From the NCBI GenBank assembly GCA_030156305.1, contig JASGMZ010000154.1, forward strand, positions 1 through 7,207: 7,207 bases of DNA, written 5' to 3'. Positions within the stretch are counted from its first letter, which is position 1; every line of letters starts with the position of its first letter. This document shows, piece by piece, positions 1-7,108 of this stretch. Made by a program: the position numbers and the translations under genes. The stretch is from Bacteroidales bacterium. Lineage in GTDB: Bacteria > Bacteroidota > Bacteroidia > Bacteroidales > UBA12077. Under the pieces are notes generated by a model. The model had not been told where the DNA came from and made no database searches. It saw nothing but the letters and a program-made list of their open reading frames with translations.

Positions 1-3
1 CAT
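1..3 (-). CDS. Possible start codon of a leftward gene leaving the window
   Basis: The first three bases read CAT, which is ATG on the minus strand. On that strand AGAAAGG (positions 17-11) lies 7 nt before it, a good Shine-Dalgarno match at a suitable distance. If real, a gene diverges from pgeF and only its start codon is inside the window. No coding sequence can be inspected, and Shine-Dalgarno sites are uncommon in Bacteroidota, so this is only a hint. Confidence 0.25.
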
Positions 4-44
4 AATTACACCTTTCTGTTTGGTTAAATTTTTAATTTATTCAT

Positions 45-53
45 TTATCCACA
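45..53 (+). promoter_or_regulatory. DnaA-box-like 9-mer TTATCCACA
   Basis: TTATCCACA is an exact match to the classical bacterial DnaA box (TTATNCACA), set in AT-rich DNA. Two weaker relatives sharing TTCCACA lie in the arms of the inverted repeat at 195-238. A single 9-mer occurs by chance many times in a genome and there is no dnaA gene in the window, so binding is unproven. Confidence 0.3.
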
Positions 54-194
54 GTATAATAAAAAATAACAGCAATTCCAAATTATTTAACGGTTAATTT
101 AGATAATTAAATCTCATACACCGTTTGAATGTTTTAAATGATGAAATATCCATGCACTGAAGTTTACAAAAATGAAATGAATATAACATAGATG

Positions 195-238
195 TTCCAC
201 AAGGCCAATTAATTAACTAAAAATATATTCTTGTGGAA
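195..238. repeat. Perfect 9-bp inverted repeat, 26-nt spacer
   Basis: TTCCACAAG at 195-203 is exactly complementary to CTTGTGGAA at 230-238, with an AT-rich 26-nt spacer. It could be extended outward by a G:T and a T:A pair. No T-run follows, so it is not a standard terminator. It could be an operator with two half-sites, an mRNA leader hairpin, or a pair of degenerate DnaA boxes facing each other. Confidence 0.5.
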
Positions 239-255
239 TAAAATTTTTAATGATA

Positions 256-374
256 AAAACCTGTTAGCGGTTAACAACCCTGACGGTGGTAAATCACTAC
301 CAGGGCATAAAGCCGCTGGCAGGATTAAAATAACAAAAACCCCGCCAGCGGTTAAAAACCCTGGCGGTGGTTTG
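256..374. repeat. REP-like mosaic: three palindromic units in alternating orientation
   Basis: Unit 1 folds as CTGTTAG (261-267) with CTGACGG (280-286), then a bulged C at 268, then GGTT (269-272) with AACC (276-279) around a 3-nt loop. Unit 3 has the same plan: CCGCCAG (342-348) with CTGGCGG (361-367), bulged C at 349, GGTT (350-353) with AACC (357-360). Both are preceded by AAAACC or AAAACCC and followed by GGTGGT. Unit 2 lies between them in inverted orientation: CCAG (300-303) with CTGG (316-319), GGC (304-306) with GCC (312-314), and a bulged G at 315, the complement of the bulged C. Units 1 and 2 are joined by GGTGGT/ACTACC, and units 2 and 3 by CCGCTGGC/GCCAGCGG. This resembles bacterial interspersed mosaic elements made of REP sequences. 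Copy number elsewhere in the genome cannot be seen from here. Confidence 0.6.
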
Positions 375-400
375 TGACGAGAGGAAAGACTTTGTCGTCA
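375..400. repeat. 6-bp hairpin TGACGA/TCGTCA
   Basis: TGACGA at 375-380 is complementary to TCGTCA at 395-400, with a 14-nt loop in which AAA (385-387) can pair with TTT (391-393). It abuts the palindrome cluster and may be its outer flank. No T-run follows, so it is not a typical terminator. Confidence 0.35.
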
Positions 401-537
401 TCTTAACCAAATAATGGTAAATTTTGAAGAATAGTAAACTTTGGTATTTATTCTTAGATAATCATCAAAAATGTGTAATCTTACATCTAAAATTTATCGT
501 TTTTTTAAGAAGTCTGTTGTATAAAATTTTTGCTTTT

Positions 538-1323
538 ATGCAGATATCTGAAAGAATACAGTTATTACAATTTGAAAAACTGCTGGAATTTAAAGATATA
601 ATTCATTTTTCAACCACCAGAACAGGAGGTTTTAGCAAAAACCATCTGGCCGGATTTAATTTGGGGTATACCGTCGGCGATGAATCAAAGAATGTAACCC
701 AAAACCTAAATCTTTTAGCCAGAGTACTTGATATTGATAAAAAACAGATGGTTTCACCCAAACAAACCCACAGCAAAAATATTGGAGTGGTAACATCAAC
801 TACCGAAATTTTCCCCAATACAGATGCATTAATAACAAACATACCTGGGATTTGCATTTTTGTAAGAACAGCCGATTGTGTCCCCATTTTATTATTCGAT
901 CCGGTTAAAAAAGGCATAGCCGCCATTCATTCTGGCTGGAAAGGTACTTTGCAGGAAATATCTAAACACTGCATCGGTAGAATGCAAAAAGAGTATGGAA
1001 CCCAACCGAAAGATTTAATTGCGGGCATCGGGCCATCCATAGGTCCGGAAGTTTACGAAATAGGGCCGGAAGTGATTGAGCTGTTCGTGAATCATTTTAC
1101 TTTGAATAACTATATTACACCCCTTAAAAATTCTGACAAAGGATTATTAAACCTTTGGGAAATAAACCATCAAATACTAATCGATTCGGGAGTACCTAAA
1201 GAGCAAATCGAAGTTGCCGGCATGTGTACTTACTCAAATCCTGAGTTGTTCTACTCGGCACGCAGAGATGGAGTAAAATGCGGCAGATTGGCAACAGGAA
1301 TCATGTTAAAAGATAAAAAATGA
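538..1323 (+). CDS. pgeF: PgeF/YfiH laccase-domain protein (peptidoglycan editing factor family)
   Basis: This is a 261-aa protein of the Cu-oxidase_4 (DUF152, YfiH) family. The metal-site triad of E. coli YfiH (His71, Cys107, His124) is matched here by H78 in QTHS, C114 in TADCVP and H131 in HSGWKG. Other family signatures are TTRTGGFS near residue 26, GIGPSIGPEVYEIG at 163-176 and FYSARRDG ending in CGR at 238-250. Members are cytoplasmic. E. coli YfiH has been described as an editing enzyme that removes L-Ser-containing peptidoglycan precursors, and relatives show purine nucleoside phosphorylase and adenosine deaminase activity; which applies here is not visible. I chose ATG 538 over the in-frame TTG at 424 because the length and the N-terminus MQISERIQLL then fit the family. 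The stop overlaps the start of the transporter gene (ATGA), so the two are probably co-translated. Confidence 0.93.
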   Translation: MQISERIQLLQFEKLLEFKDIIHFSTTRTGGFSKNHLAGFNLGYTVGDESKNVTQNLNLLARVLDIDKKQMVSPKQTHSKNIGVVTSTTEIFPNTDALITNIPGICIFVRTADCVPILLFDPVKKGIAAIHSGWKGTLQEISKHCIGRMQKEYGTQPKDLIAGIGPSIGPEVYEIGPEVIELFVNHFTLNNYITPLKNSDKGLLNLWEINHQILIDSGVPKEQIEVAGMCTYSNPELFYSARRDGVKCGRLATGIMLKDKK

Positions 1324-2201
1324 AAACCTTTTTACTGATACTGGTCACTATTGTTTGGGGTTCAACATTCTTTATCATCAAAGATACCGTTGCCACGGTT
1401 AACGAATATTTTATAGTTTTTATCCGTTCGATTCAGGCATTTGGTGCTTTATTTCTTTTTATGCTTTTTACTAAAAGCAACGAGATATTGCATAAAAAAG
1501 CTTTTATCCGGGGAATTACGTTAGGATTTTTTCTGGCGATAAGCTACACAGCCCAAACCATTGGGTTAAAATATACCAGCACCGGACACAGTGCTTTTAT
1601 TACCAGCTCAGCAGTAGTTATTGTCCCTTTTATTCTTTACTTCTTTCTTAAAATTAGGATATTAAAAATAGACTGGATGGCTATTTTGCTGGTGTTTATT
1701 GGTTTGTTTTTACTGACTTACGATACAAGCACATCGGTAAATAATGGAGATGTCATTACCTTGTTTTCGGCTTTTGCCGGAGCAACCCACCTGGTTTTGG
1801 CAGGCCGCTATATTCAAAAAACAGCAACACTCCCACTGATCAGTTACCAGTTTTTAGGAACAGCCCTGTTCAGCCTTACAGCCTGGTTTGTTATGGACAA
1901 TTCGCCTGTACAAATTAGCACAAAAGCATGGATATCGCTAATTTACCTTGGATTATTCGGTACACTTTTTTGCTTCTTTATTGTGGTATGGATTCAAAAG
2001 TATCTTTCTTCCTTAAAAACCGCGATTATTTTAACGCTCGAACCCGTTTTTGCGGCTATATTTGGTTATTTTGTCATCCACGAAATTTTAACAGCCAAAG
2101 AACTCACCGGTTCGGCTATTATTCTTACAGGAATTATGGCCCATAGTGTTTTAAAAAACAGCGCAAAAAGAAAAAACCACAAACTTATTAAGAGAAAATA
2201 A
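1320..2201 (+). CDS. EamA-family (DMT superfamily) transporter
   Basis: This 293-aa, highly hydrophobic protein has the two-repeat, roughly ten-helix layout of EamA transporters in the inner membrane. The first repeat opens with IVWGSTFFIIK (residues 11-21) and contains QTIGLKYTSTGHSAFIT (79-95), a typical helix-3/4 signature. The second repeat begins near 144 and ends with LTLEPVFAAIFGYFVIHE (238-255) followed by LTAKELTGSAIILTGI, the family's usual last two helices. The C-terminus is strongly basic (from about residue 283), which suggests a cytoplasmic tail. The family exports or imports metabolites such as amino acids, nucleotide sugars or cofactors, and the substrate cannot be read from sequence. 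The ATG overlaps the pgeF stop, so expression probably depends on pgeF translation. Only a weak AT-only hairpin follows it. Confidence 0.92.
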   Translation: MKTFLLILVTIVWGSTFFIIKDTVATVNEYFIVFIRSIQAFGALFLFMLFTKSNEILHKKAFIRGITLGFFLAISYTAQTIGLKYTSTGHSAFITSSAVVIVPFILYFFLKIRILKIDWMAILLVFIGLFLLTYDTSTSVNNGDVITLFSAFAGATHLVLAGRYIQKTATLPLISYQFLGTALFSLTAWFVMDNSPVQISTKAWISLIYLGLFGTLFCFFIVVWIQKYLSSLKTAIILTLEPVFAAIFGYFVIHEILTAKELTGSAIILTGIMAHSVLKNSAKRKNHKLIKRK

Positions 2202-2272
2202 TCATAGGATTTATTTTTTTATTAAACTTGAGATCATTTTAAACATCAAACACAAAACAAAAATAAAATACC

Positions 2273-4783
2273 ATGAAAAAAATTTATCTGCCCGTATTAC
2301 TTAGTTTTCTTATCCAACTGACTTTTGCCCAGCAAAAGGTAGAAATCAGACAATGGATGGTAACAAATACACAACAAATTAACCTACCGGCTTTTGCCGA
2401 TGTTAAAAATGTTGATGGAGAAACTTTTGATGCTTCGAACCTGATTAACACAACCCAAATTGATGATGAATCGTTGAAATGGAACATCAAAAATTTAAAT
2501 GACGACAGTCTGCTTTTTGATCAAACAAAAAATAATAATTTGTTCCTGCTCAAAAGTTATTTATCTGTTAACCGGTGGACCAAAGGGACATTAAACATCA
2601 CCCTAAACTGCTATTACCAGGTATTTGTTGATGGAGGCCCCATTAAAACAAAAAACAGCGCAGATGCAAACAGTAACAAAATTCAACTTGAGCTTAACCG
2701 GGGGAATCATGAAATCATGATTAAAGCGATTACATCAGAAGAAAATGTTAAACTGGCAGCCCAATTTGAATACGCAGATAAATTTAAAAATTGCAATGCT
2801 ACGGTAAGCTTAAATCCTGAGCGATATTTTACCATCAACGATGTGTTGGAAGGCAATCACGTTTCATCGGCCCAAATTTCTCCTTCGGGTAAATATGTAA
2901 TGATCAACTATTCCGAAACAGTACATGGTAGCGGAAAAAGCAAAAACTACACAGCAATTTATGACTTGAATAACAACCAGAACATCTGTGTTTTAAGAAA
3001 TAAAGATGTCTCCAATGTACAATGGACGCCCAAAACCGGCCGGTTATCCTATGCGACAAATTTCGAAGGTAAATCGGAAATTTTTGTTTATGATATCGAA
3101 ACCGGAAAAGAACAGTCAGTCGCAGATGGAATTGCTGATTTATCAAGCTTTAGCTGGTCTCCCACCGAAGATTTTATTATCTACTCCATTTATAAAAAGG
3201 CCGAAAAACCGGGTGATTTAAAAAGAGTTTATGGTGCTGAAGACCGATTACCCTATTTCAGAAACCGCTCCTTTTTATATAAGGTAGAAGTTAGCACTAA
3301 AAAAATCACCCAACTAACCGCAGGTAACCTGTCGGCTAACCTGCACGATATAAAACCTGATGGAACAAAAATTTTATTTTCAACGTCCCGAATGGATTAT
3401 TCCGAGCCTCCCTTTTCTAAACAGAATTTGTATGAGATGGACATCAACAGCTTTGAGCTTACCACGGTTTGGGAAGACAAAAACTATGCAGGTTATTGCC
3501 AATACTCACCCGATGGAACGAAATTACTGGTTCAGGGCGGGCCTGAATGTTTTGGCGTTATAGGTGTAAATGTAAGCGACGGCCGCATGCCTAACAGTTA
3601 CGATACTCAATTGTACCTATATGATTTATCGAATAAAAAAATTAGCCCGATTACTAAAAATTTTGCACCTACCATCCATTCAGCCGATTGGGTTTCTGAA
3701 AATGAAATTTACTTATCGGTAGGCGAAAAAGATTATATCCATCTTTATAAGTACAACCTAAAATCTGAATCTTTCGAAAAAATTGAATTAAAAGTAGAAG
3801 TGCTTAGTGATTTTGATATTGCCAAAAATAAGCCAGTAGCAGTTTATAGCGGCACAAGCATATCAACACCACAAAAGCTTTACTCGCTTAACCTGAAGAA
3901 GGAAAGCAGCACACTGATTTCTTTTCCTGAAAAAGAGCGTTTTGCTGATATTCAGTTTGGTAAAACTGAACCATGGAATTTTGTGAATAAAAACGGGACA
4001 ACCATTTATGGCAGGGTTTACTATCCGCCTAACTATGATGAGCATAAAAAATACCCTGTTATTGTAAATTATTATGGCGGCACCTCGCCCATTGAACGTT
4101 CATTTGGAGGGCGTTATCCGATAAACAACTGGGCAGCCAACGGCTACATCGTATATGTTTTGCAACCCAGCGGAGCTACCGGTTTTGGCCAGGATTTCTC
4201 GGCACTGCATGTGAACGGCTGGGGCTTTGATGCCATAGATGATATTATTGACGGAAGCAAAAAATTCTTAGCATCACATCCTTCGGCTGATGCCGAAAAT
4301 GTAGGCTGTATCGGGGCATCCTATGGCGGGTATACTACTATGTTGATTCAAACCCGAACCGACATTTTTAAGACGGCTATTTCGCATGCCGGAATTAGCT
4401 CAATTACCAGCTATTGGGGCGAAGGTTACTGGGGATACACTTACAATGCAGGAGCTGCAAAAAACAGCTATCCCTGGAACCGGAAAGATATTTATGTAGA
4501 AAACAGCCCGGTATATAATGCCGATAAATTCCAAAACTCCATTCTATTATTACATGGTACCGATGACACCAATGTACCTGTAGGTGAAAGCCTGCAATAC
4601 TATGCAGCCTTAAATCTTTTAGGAAAAGATGTGGAAATGGTACTGGTTGACGGGCAGGACCACTGGATATTAGACTATGAGAAAAGAATACAATGGCATT
4701 ATACCATCATTTCGTGGTTTGACAACAAACTAAAAGGCCAGCCACAACAGTGGAATGAACTGTATCCGGAGAAAAATTTATAA
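2273..4783 (+). CDS. Secreted S9-family serine peptidase (prolyl oligopeptidase/DPP IV type) with extra N-terminal domain
   Basis: This 836-aa protein starts with a signal peptide (residues 1-19, likely cleavage TFA|QQ) and has no lipobox. Residues about 25-170 form a domain rich in beta strands with a VFVDGG...LNRGNHEIMIKA pattern, which looks like a beta-sandwich and is not part of the standard fold. Residues about 185-550 form a beta-propeller; blade motifs are QWTP (250), FSWSP (293), DIKPDGTKILFSTS (359), YSPDGTKLL (411) and ADWVSENEIYL (471). The alpha/beta-hydrolase domain follows. Nucleophile S683 lies in GASYGGY (681-687), D765 in HGTDDTNVP (761-769) and H797 in GQDHW (794-798), so the triad is complete. 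Y600 in NYYGG fits the oxyanion Tyr of DPP IV. The family cleaves short peptides, often after proline. The C-terminus shows no T9SS sorting domain, so a periplasmic site is inferred. The leader is A-rich with no Shine-Dalgarno site; TAAACTTG (2223-2230) is the nearest promoter-like match, 7 of 8. Confidence 0.93.
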   Translation: MKKIYLPVLLSFLIQLTFAQQKVEIRQWMVTNTQQINLPAFADVKNVDGETFDASNLINTTQIDDESLKWNIKNLNDDSLLFDQTKNNNLFLLKSYLSVNRWTKGTLNITLNCYYQVFVDGGPIKTKNSADANSNKIQLELNRGNHEIMIKAITSEENVKLAAQFEYADKFKNCNATVSLNPERYFTINDVLEGNHVSSAQISPSGKYVMINYSETVHGSGKSKNYTAIYDLNNNQNICVLRNKDVSNVQWTPKTGRLSYATNFEGKSEIFVYDIETGKEQSVADGIADLSSFSWSPTEDFIIYSIYKKAEKPGDLKRVYGAEDRLPYFRNRSFLYKVEVSTKKITQLTAGNLSANLHDIKPDGTKILFSTSRMDYSEPPFSKQNLYEMDINSFELTTVWEDKNYAGYCQYSPDGTKLLVQGGPECFGVIGVNVSDGRMPNSYDTQLYLYDLSNKKISPITKNFAPTIHSADWVSENEIYLSVGEKDYIHLYKYNLKSESFEKIELKVEVLSDFDIAKNKPVAVYSGTSISTPQKLYSLNLKKESSTLISFPEKERFADIQFGKTEPWNFVNKNGTTIYGRVYYPPNYDEHKKYPVIVNYYGGTSPIERSFGGRYPINNWAANGYIVYVLQPSGATGFGQDFSALHVNGWGFDAIDDIIDGSKKFLASHPSADAENVGCIGASYGGYTTMLIQTRTDIFKTAISHAGISSITSYWGEGYWGYTYNAGAAKNSYPWNRKDIYVENSPVYNADKFQNSILLLHGTDDTNVPVGESLQYYAALNLLGKDVEMVLVDGQDHWILDYEKRIQWHYTIISWFDNKLKGQPQQWNELYPEKNL

Positions 4784-4802
4784 CATTCTTATACAATAAA
4801 TA

Positions 4803-4838
4803 AAAAACCTCAAGGTTTTCCGGAACCCTGAGGTTTTT
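4803..4838. terminator. Bidirectional intrinsic terminator between convergent genes
   Basis: AAAAACCTCA (4803-4812) pairs with TGAGGTTTTT (4829-4838). After an A/C mismatch, GGTT (4814-4817) pairs with AACC (4824-4827) around the loop TTCCGG. The A-run on one side and the T-run on the other let the hairpin end transcription in both directions. It lies 19 bp after the S9 peptidase stop and 21 bp after the end of the channel gene, as expected for a terminator shared by a convergent pair. Confidence 0.9.
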
Positions 4839-4859
4839 ATTATTTAGAAATAATTGTTT

Positions 4860-5774
4860 TTACTTTTTCACTTCCAGTTCCAGAGGTTTAATCTCCTCGC
4901 CCCAATACACCGTAGTATGAGGAAATGGTATCTCAATACCCCGTTGATCGAAAGCTATTTTAAGTCGTTTACGATACGCACGTCCCAATGTCCACTGTTC
5001 ACCGGGGATGGTTTTTAACCGGGCTTTTATAACTATCGCACTGGTGTCAAACTTATCCAACCCGAATATTTCCAAAGGTTCTTTTATTTTATCCTTATAT
5101 TCAGGGTCATTCACCATTTTCTCACCCACTTCCTGCATTACTTTTATCACCTCATTCACATCTTCTTTGTAAGCTACTCCTATATCAAAAACAATGGCCG
5201 ACCATTCTTTGGTCATGTTGGCAAGGGTATTGATTTTCCCATTTTGAAAAACATGCACTACACCAGAAAAATCACGTAAGGTGATGGTTCGTAATTCGAT
5301 TTTCTCGACTAACCCTCCCGTTCCATTAATAATAGCTACATCGCCGGCACGTACCTGGTTTTCGAGCAAAATAAAGAATCCGGAAATAAAATCTCGCACC
5401 AATTCCTGTGCTCCAAAACCAACAGCTAAACCCAAAATACCTGCACCGGCAAGAATCGGGCCTATATCAATACCAAATTTCTTAAATATAATCATTAAAA
5501 AAATGGCCCAAATAATAATTTTACCCAACCCTTTAAGAATGCTTAATAAAGTATTAATTCTTTTGGATGCTTCCTGGGTATCCAAACTCTTACTGCTGGT
5601 AGCACGATGAATTAATATTTTGTTTAACCGACGAATAAAAATATTCAAAAATTTTAAAGTGATAAATAATAGAACAATAAGAATAAGGATTGAAGGCCCT
5701 TCGTTAACTATCCAGTCAACAAATCGGGTTAATACATTTTGCCAAAAATCTTGTGTGAAAATTTCTTGAAACAT
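4860..5774 (-). CDS. MscS-family mechanosensitive ion channel
   Basis: This 304-aa inner-membrane protein is close in length to E. coli MscS (286 aa). It has a predicted helix at about 27-47, a second at about 83-98, and a pore helix with the Gly/Ala-rich pattern LAGAGILGLAVGFGAQELVRD (from 108), then FISGFFILLEN. The cytoplasmic beta domain starts at RAGDVAIINGTGGLVEKIELRTI (142-164) with the usual VFQNGKI (175-181). The alpha/beta domain ends with the family's GIEIPFPHTTVYW (279-291). Such channels open under membrane tension and release osmolytes after hypo-osmotic shock. The gene starts 16 bp after the stop of the T9SS plug gene on the same strand, so it is probably the second gene of that transcript, ending at the shared terminator. 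The leader is A-rich with no Shine-Dalgarno site. Family assignment is secure; conductance and ion preference are not visible. Confidence 0.95.
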   Translation of the reverse strand: MFQEIFTQDFWQNVLTRFVDWIVNEGPSILILIVLLFITLKFLNIFIRRLNKILIHRATSSKSLDTQEASKRINTLLSILKGLGKIIIWAIFLMIIFKKFGIDIGPILAGAGILGLAVGFGAQELVRDFISGFFILLENQVRAGDVAIINGTGGLVEKIELRTITLRDFSGVVHVFQNGKINTLANMTKEWSAIVFDIGVAYKEDVNEVIKVMQEVGEKMVNDPEYKDKIKEPLEIFGLDKFDTSAIVIKARLKTIPGEQWTLGRAYRKRLKIAFDQRGIEIPFPHTTVYWGEEIKPLELEVKK

Positions 5775-5790
5775 ATCGCTTTTTTTTAAA

Positions 5791-7041
5791 TTATTTTACA
5801 GATTTTACCTGTTTAAATCCAATTAACCGATCGTAATTACCTCTGAAATCGTGGTAGTAAACCAGCACATTATAGCTATTTTCGGTTTGAACATGATTAC
5901 CATCAATAAAAGTAAAATCGGGCTGGTTATTGTCTACTAAAACATACCGGTAATTATAATATCCCTGTTTTAATAATAAACGGCATTCGTATGCCTTGTG
6001 CTCAAAATTGTATCGCATTTTATTTTCATGGGTAAAATTGTAATTGGATAAAGCACCCCAAACATAAATATCTCCCTTTTGAACAGGGGCATCCATATTC
6101 AAAGTAAAATAAACATAAGCATAATCGGATTCAGTATGTGGATAATTACTTTGGGTTACATCAACTTTAAATTGTCCATTGATATCCTGCTTATATTCAT
6201 AATCAGCAAAAGTTCTATCCTCATCTTCAGTTAGTTGAAAATGATACCTTTGATTTGTAAAGCTTATATTTTGAATATTCTCTCCTGCATAATGGATATT
6301 TTTAGTGATAAAATGATGAAACTCATTTCCGCCTTTAAATTTTAACCGGTTAAAATCATGATAAATAAATTCATTGTTATGGATAACATCCGGTTTATCA
6401 ATAACCAATAGCTGTTTCCAGTTATAATTTTTCAGAATATTTAATATAAGGTTTTGGCCTATATCATAAAAATCAGAGCCAATATATTCAACCTTAATTT
6501 CCAGCTGCTGATCGTTATAAAAGTAGCTTGATTGCGCCATACTTTTTACCTGGGTTTCAATTTGTGTTTGAGATTCAACCAACATAAAACGTTTGGTAAA
6601 AACAATCTCTTGCGGATTTGCCCTATCATAAACCTTTAGTATATAATTCCCTGAAAGTGAGGGTTTTACATAATCATTGGGTAAAGAAAGGGTATAGTGT
6701 GTGTAGTCAACGGTAGTATTAAAAGAAGATTGGTATTGATCAATTTGATCCTCAAAGTATCCATCAATATATTCACTGGGATCCAGATCAGATGGAGTCC
6801 AGTCGGCATTGCAGTGAATAATCGTATAATAATAATCTTTAATATCGGCATCCAAATCGTCAAATAACAATTTTAATTTTTTATTTGAGCTTAAATTCAA
6901 TACAGGAAATGAAAGTTCATCTCCTTCGACAAATATCAGGGCCGTTTTAATATTTTCTTTGTAAATTTTATCTTCCAGGACTCCTTGTGCTACGGATTGT
7001 ATACTTTGAATCAGCAAAAGAAGTAAAAAAACTTTTCTCAT
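5791..7041 (-). CDS. Type IX secretion system plug protein (DUF5103 family)
   Basis: This 416-aa protein has a signal peptide (residues 1-18, likely cleavage SVA|QG). The N-terminal half matches the T9SS plug domain: ALIFVEGDELSFPVLNL (34-50), YYTIIHCNADWTPSDL (71-86), EYIDGYFED (90-98), FNTTVDYTHYTLSLPN (107-122) and LSGNYILKVYD (129-139). The C-terminal half carries DIYVWGALSNYNF (324-336), YECRLLLKQGYYNYRYV (351-367) and NSYNVLVYYHDFRGNYDRLIGF (388-409), resembling an E-set/AMPK glycogen-binding-like sandwich. In F. johnsoniae a Plug protein was found closing the periplasmic side of the SprA translocon when PorV is absent (established knowledge). This copy is complete and near usual length. 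No other T9SS gene is in the window, so the translocon must be encoded elsewhere. It is the first gene of a likely two-gene transcript with the MscS channel, read from the promoter at 7060-7087. Confidence 0.92.
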   Translation of the reverse strand: MRKVFLLLLLIQSIQSVAQGVLEDKIYKENIKTALIFVEGDELSFPVLNLSSNKKLKLLFDDLDADIKDYYYTIIHCNADWTPSDLDPSEYIDGYFEDQIDQYQSSFNTTVDYTHYTLSLPNDYVKPSLSGNYILKVYDRANPQEIVFTKRFMLVESQTQIETQVKSMAQSSYFYNDQQLEIKVEYIGSDFYDIGQNLILNILKNYNWKQLLVIDKPDVIHNNEFIYHDFNRLKFKGGNEFHHFITKNIHYAGENIQNISFTNQRYHFQLTEDEDRTFADYEYKQDINGQFKVDVTQSNYPHTESDYAYVYFTLNMDAPVQKGDIYVWGALSNYNFTHENKMRYNFEHKAYECRLLLKQGYYNYRYVLVDNNQPDFTFIDGNHVQTENSYNVLVYYHDFRGNYDRLIGFKQVKSVK

Positions 7042-7059
7042 AAAAACTATAATTTATAA

Positions 7060-7087
7060 CAAATATAAGAACAATTAACTAAACAAA
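7060..7087 (-). promoter_or_regulatory. Bacteroidota-type promoter for the plug-channel transcript
   Basis: On the minus strand TATATTTG (7067-7060) matches the Bacteroidota -7 consensus TAnnTTTG in full. A TTTG (7087-7084) lies 16 nt upstream as the -33 element, slightly closer than usual. Transcription would begin near 7056, leaving a leader of about 15 nt before ATG 7041. The -7 match is strong, the -33 spacing less so. Confidence 0.5.
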
Positions 7088-7108
7088 TATTATCTTTATT
7101 ACCATATT

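Larger units (their letters stand above)
1..537. other. Structured AT-rich intergenic region upstream of pgeF
   Basis: No convincing gene lies here. The first 250 bases are very AT-rich and carry a DnaA-box 9-mer (45-53) and a 9-bp inverted repeat (195-238). Bases 256-374 are GC-rich and palindromic, and a further 6-bp hairpin follows at 375-400. Bases 401-537 are AT-rich leader of pgeF. The frame of pgeF stays open upstream to a TTG at 424, but the extra 38 codons encode a hydrophobic stretch that the family lacks, so I treat them as non-coding. I found no perfect TAnnTTTG promoter for pgeF; TAAATTTTG at 418-426 is the closest and has one base too many. Confidence 0.7.

Noticed and set aside
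81..108. AT-rich inverted repeats around TTAACGGTTAA
   Set aside because: Short A/T stems are expected by chance in this composition.
138..191. 17-codon open frame starting ATGATG
   Set aside because: Too short, with no ribosome site, promoter or recognisable product, and set in AT-rich DNA where such frames arise by chance.
342..367. Integron attC-like site (folded stem with a bulged base and GTTAAAA)
   Set aside because: GTTAAAA lies in the hairpin loop and not in an outer R box, and no integrase or cassette array is present.
391..426. Promoter for pgeF (TTTG 391-394 with TAAATTTTG 418-426)
   Set aside because: The -7 element has one base too many and the spacing of 23 nt is long, so the match is not better than chance in AT-rich DNA.
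603..926. 107-aa minus-strand frame inside pgeF
   Set aside because: It is antisense to a clear pgeF reading frame with family motifs, so it is a shadow.
2195..2217. Possible terminator after the transporter gene (AAAATAA/TTATTTT followed by T's)
   Set aside because: The 7-bp stem is entirely A:T and includes the stop codon; too weak to call, though some termination is possible.
5281..5610. 109-aa plus-strand frame inside the MscS gene
   Set aside because: It is antisense to the conserved pore and beta-domain coding sequence and resembles no known protein.
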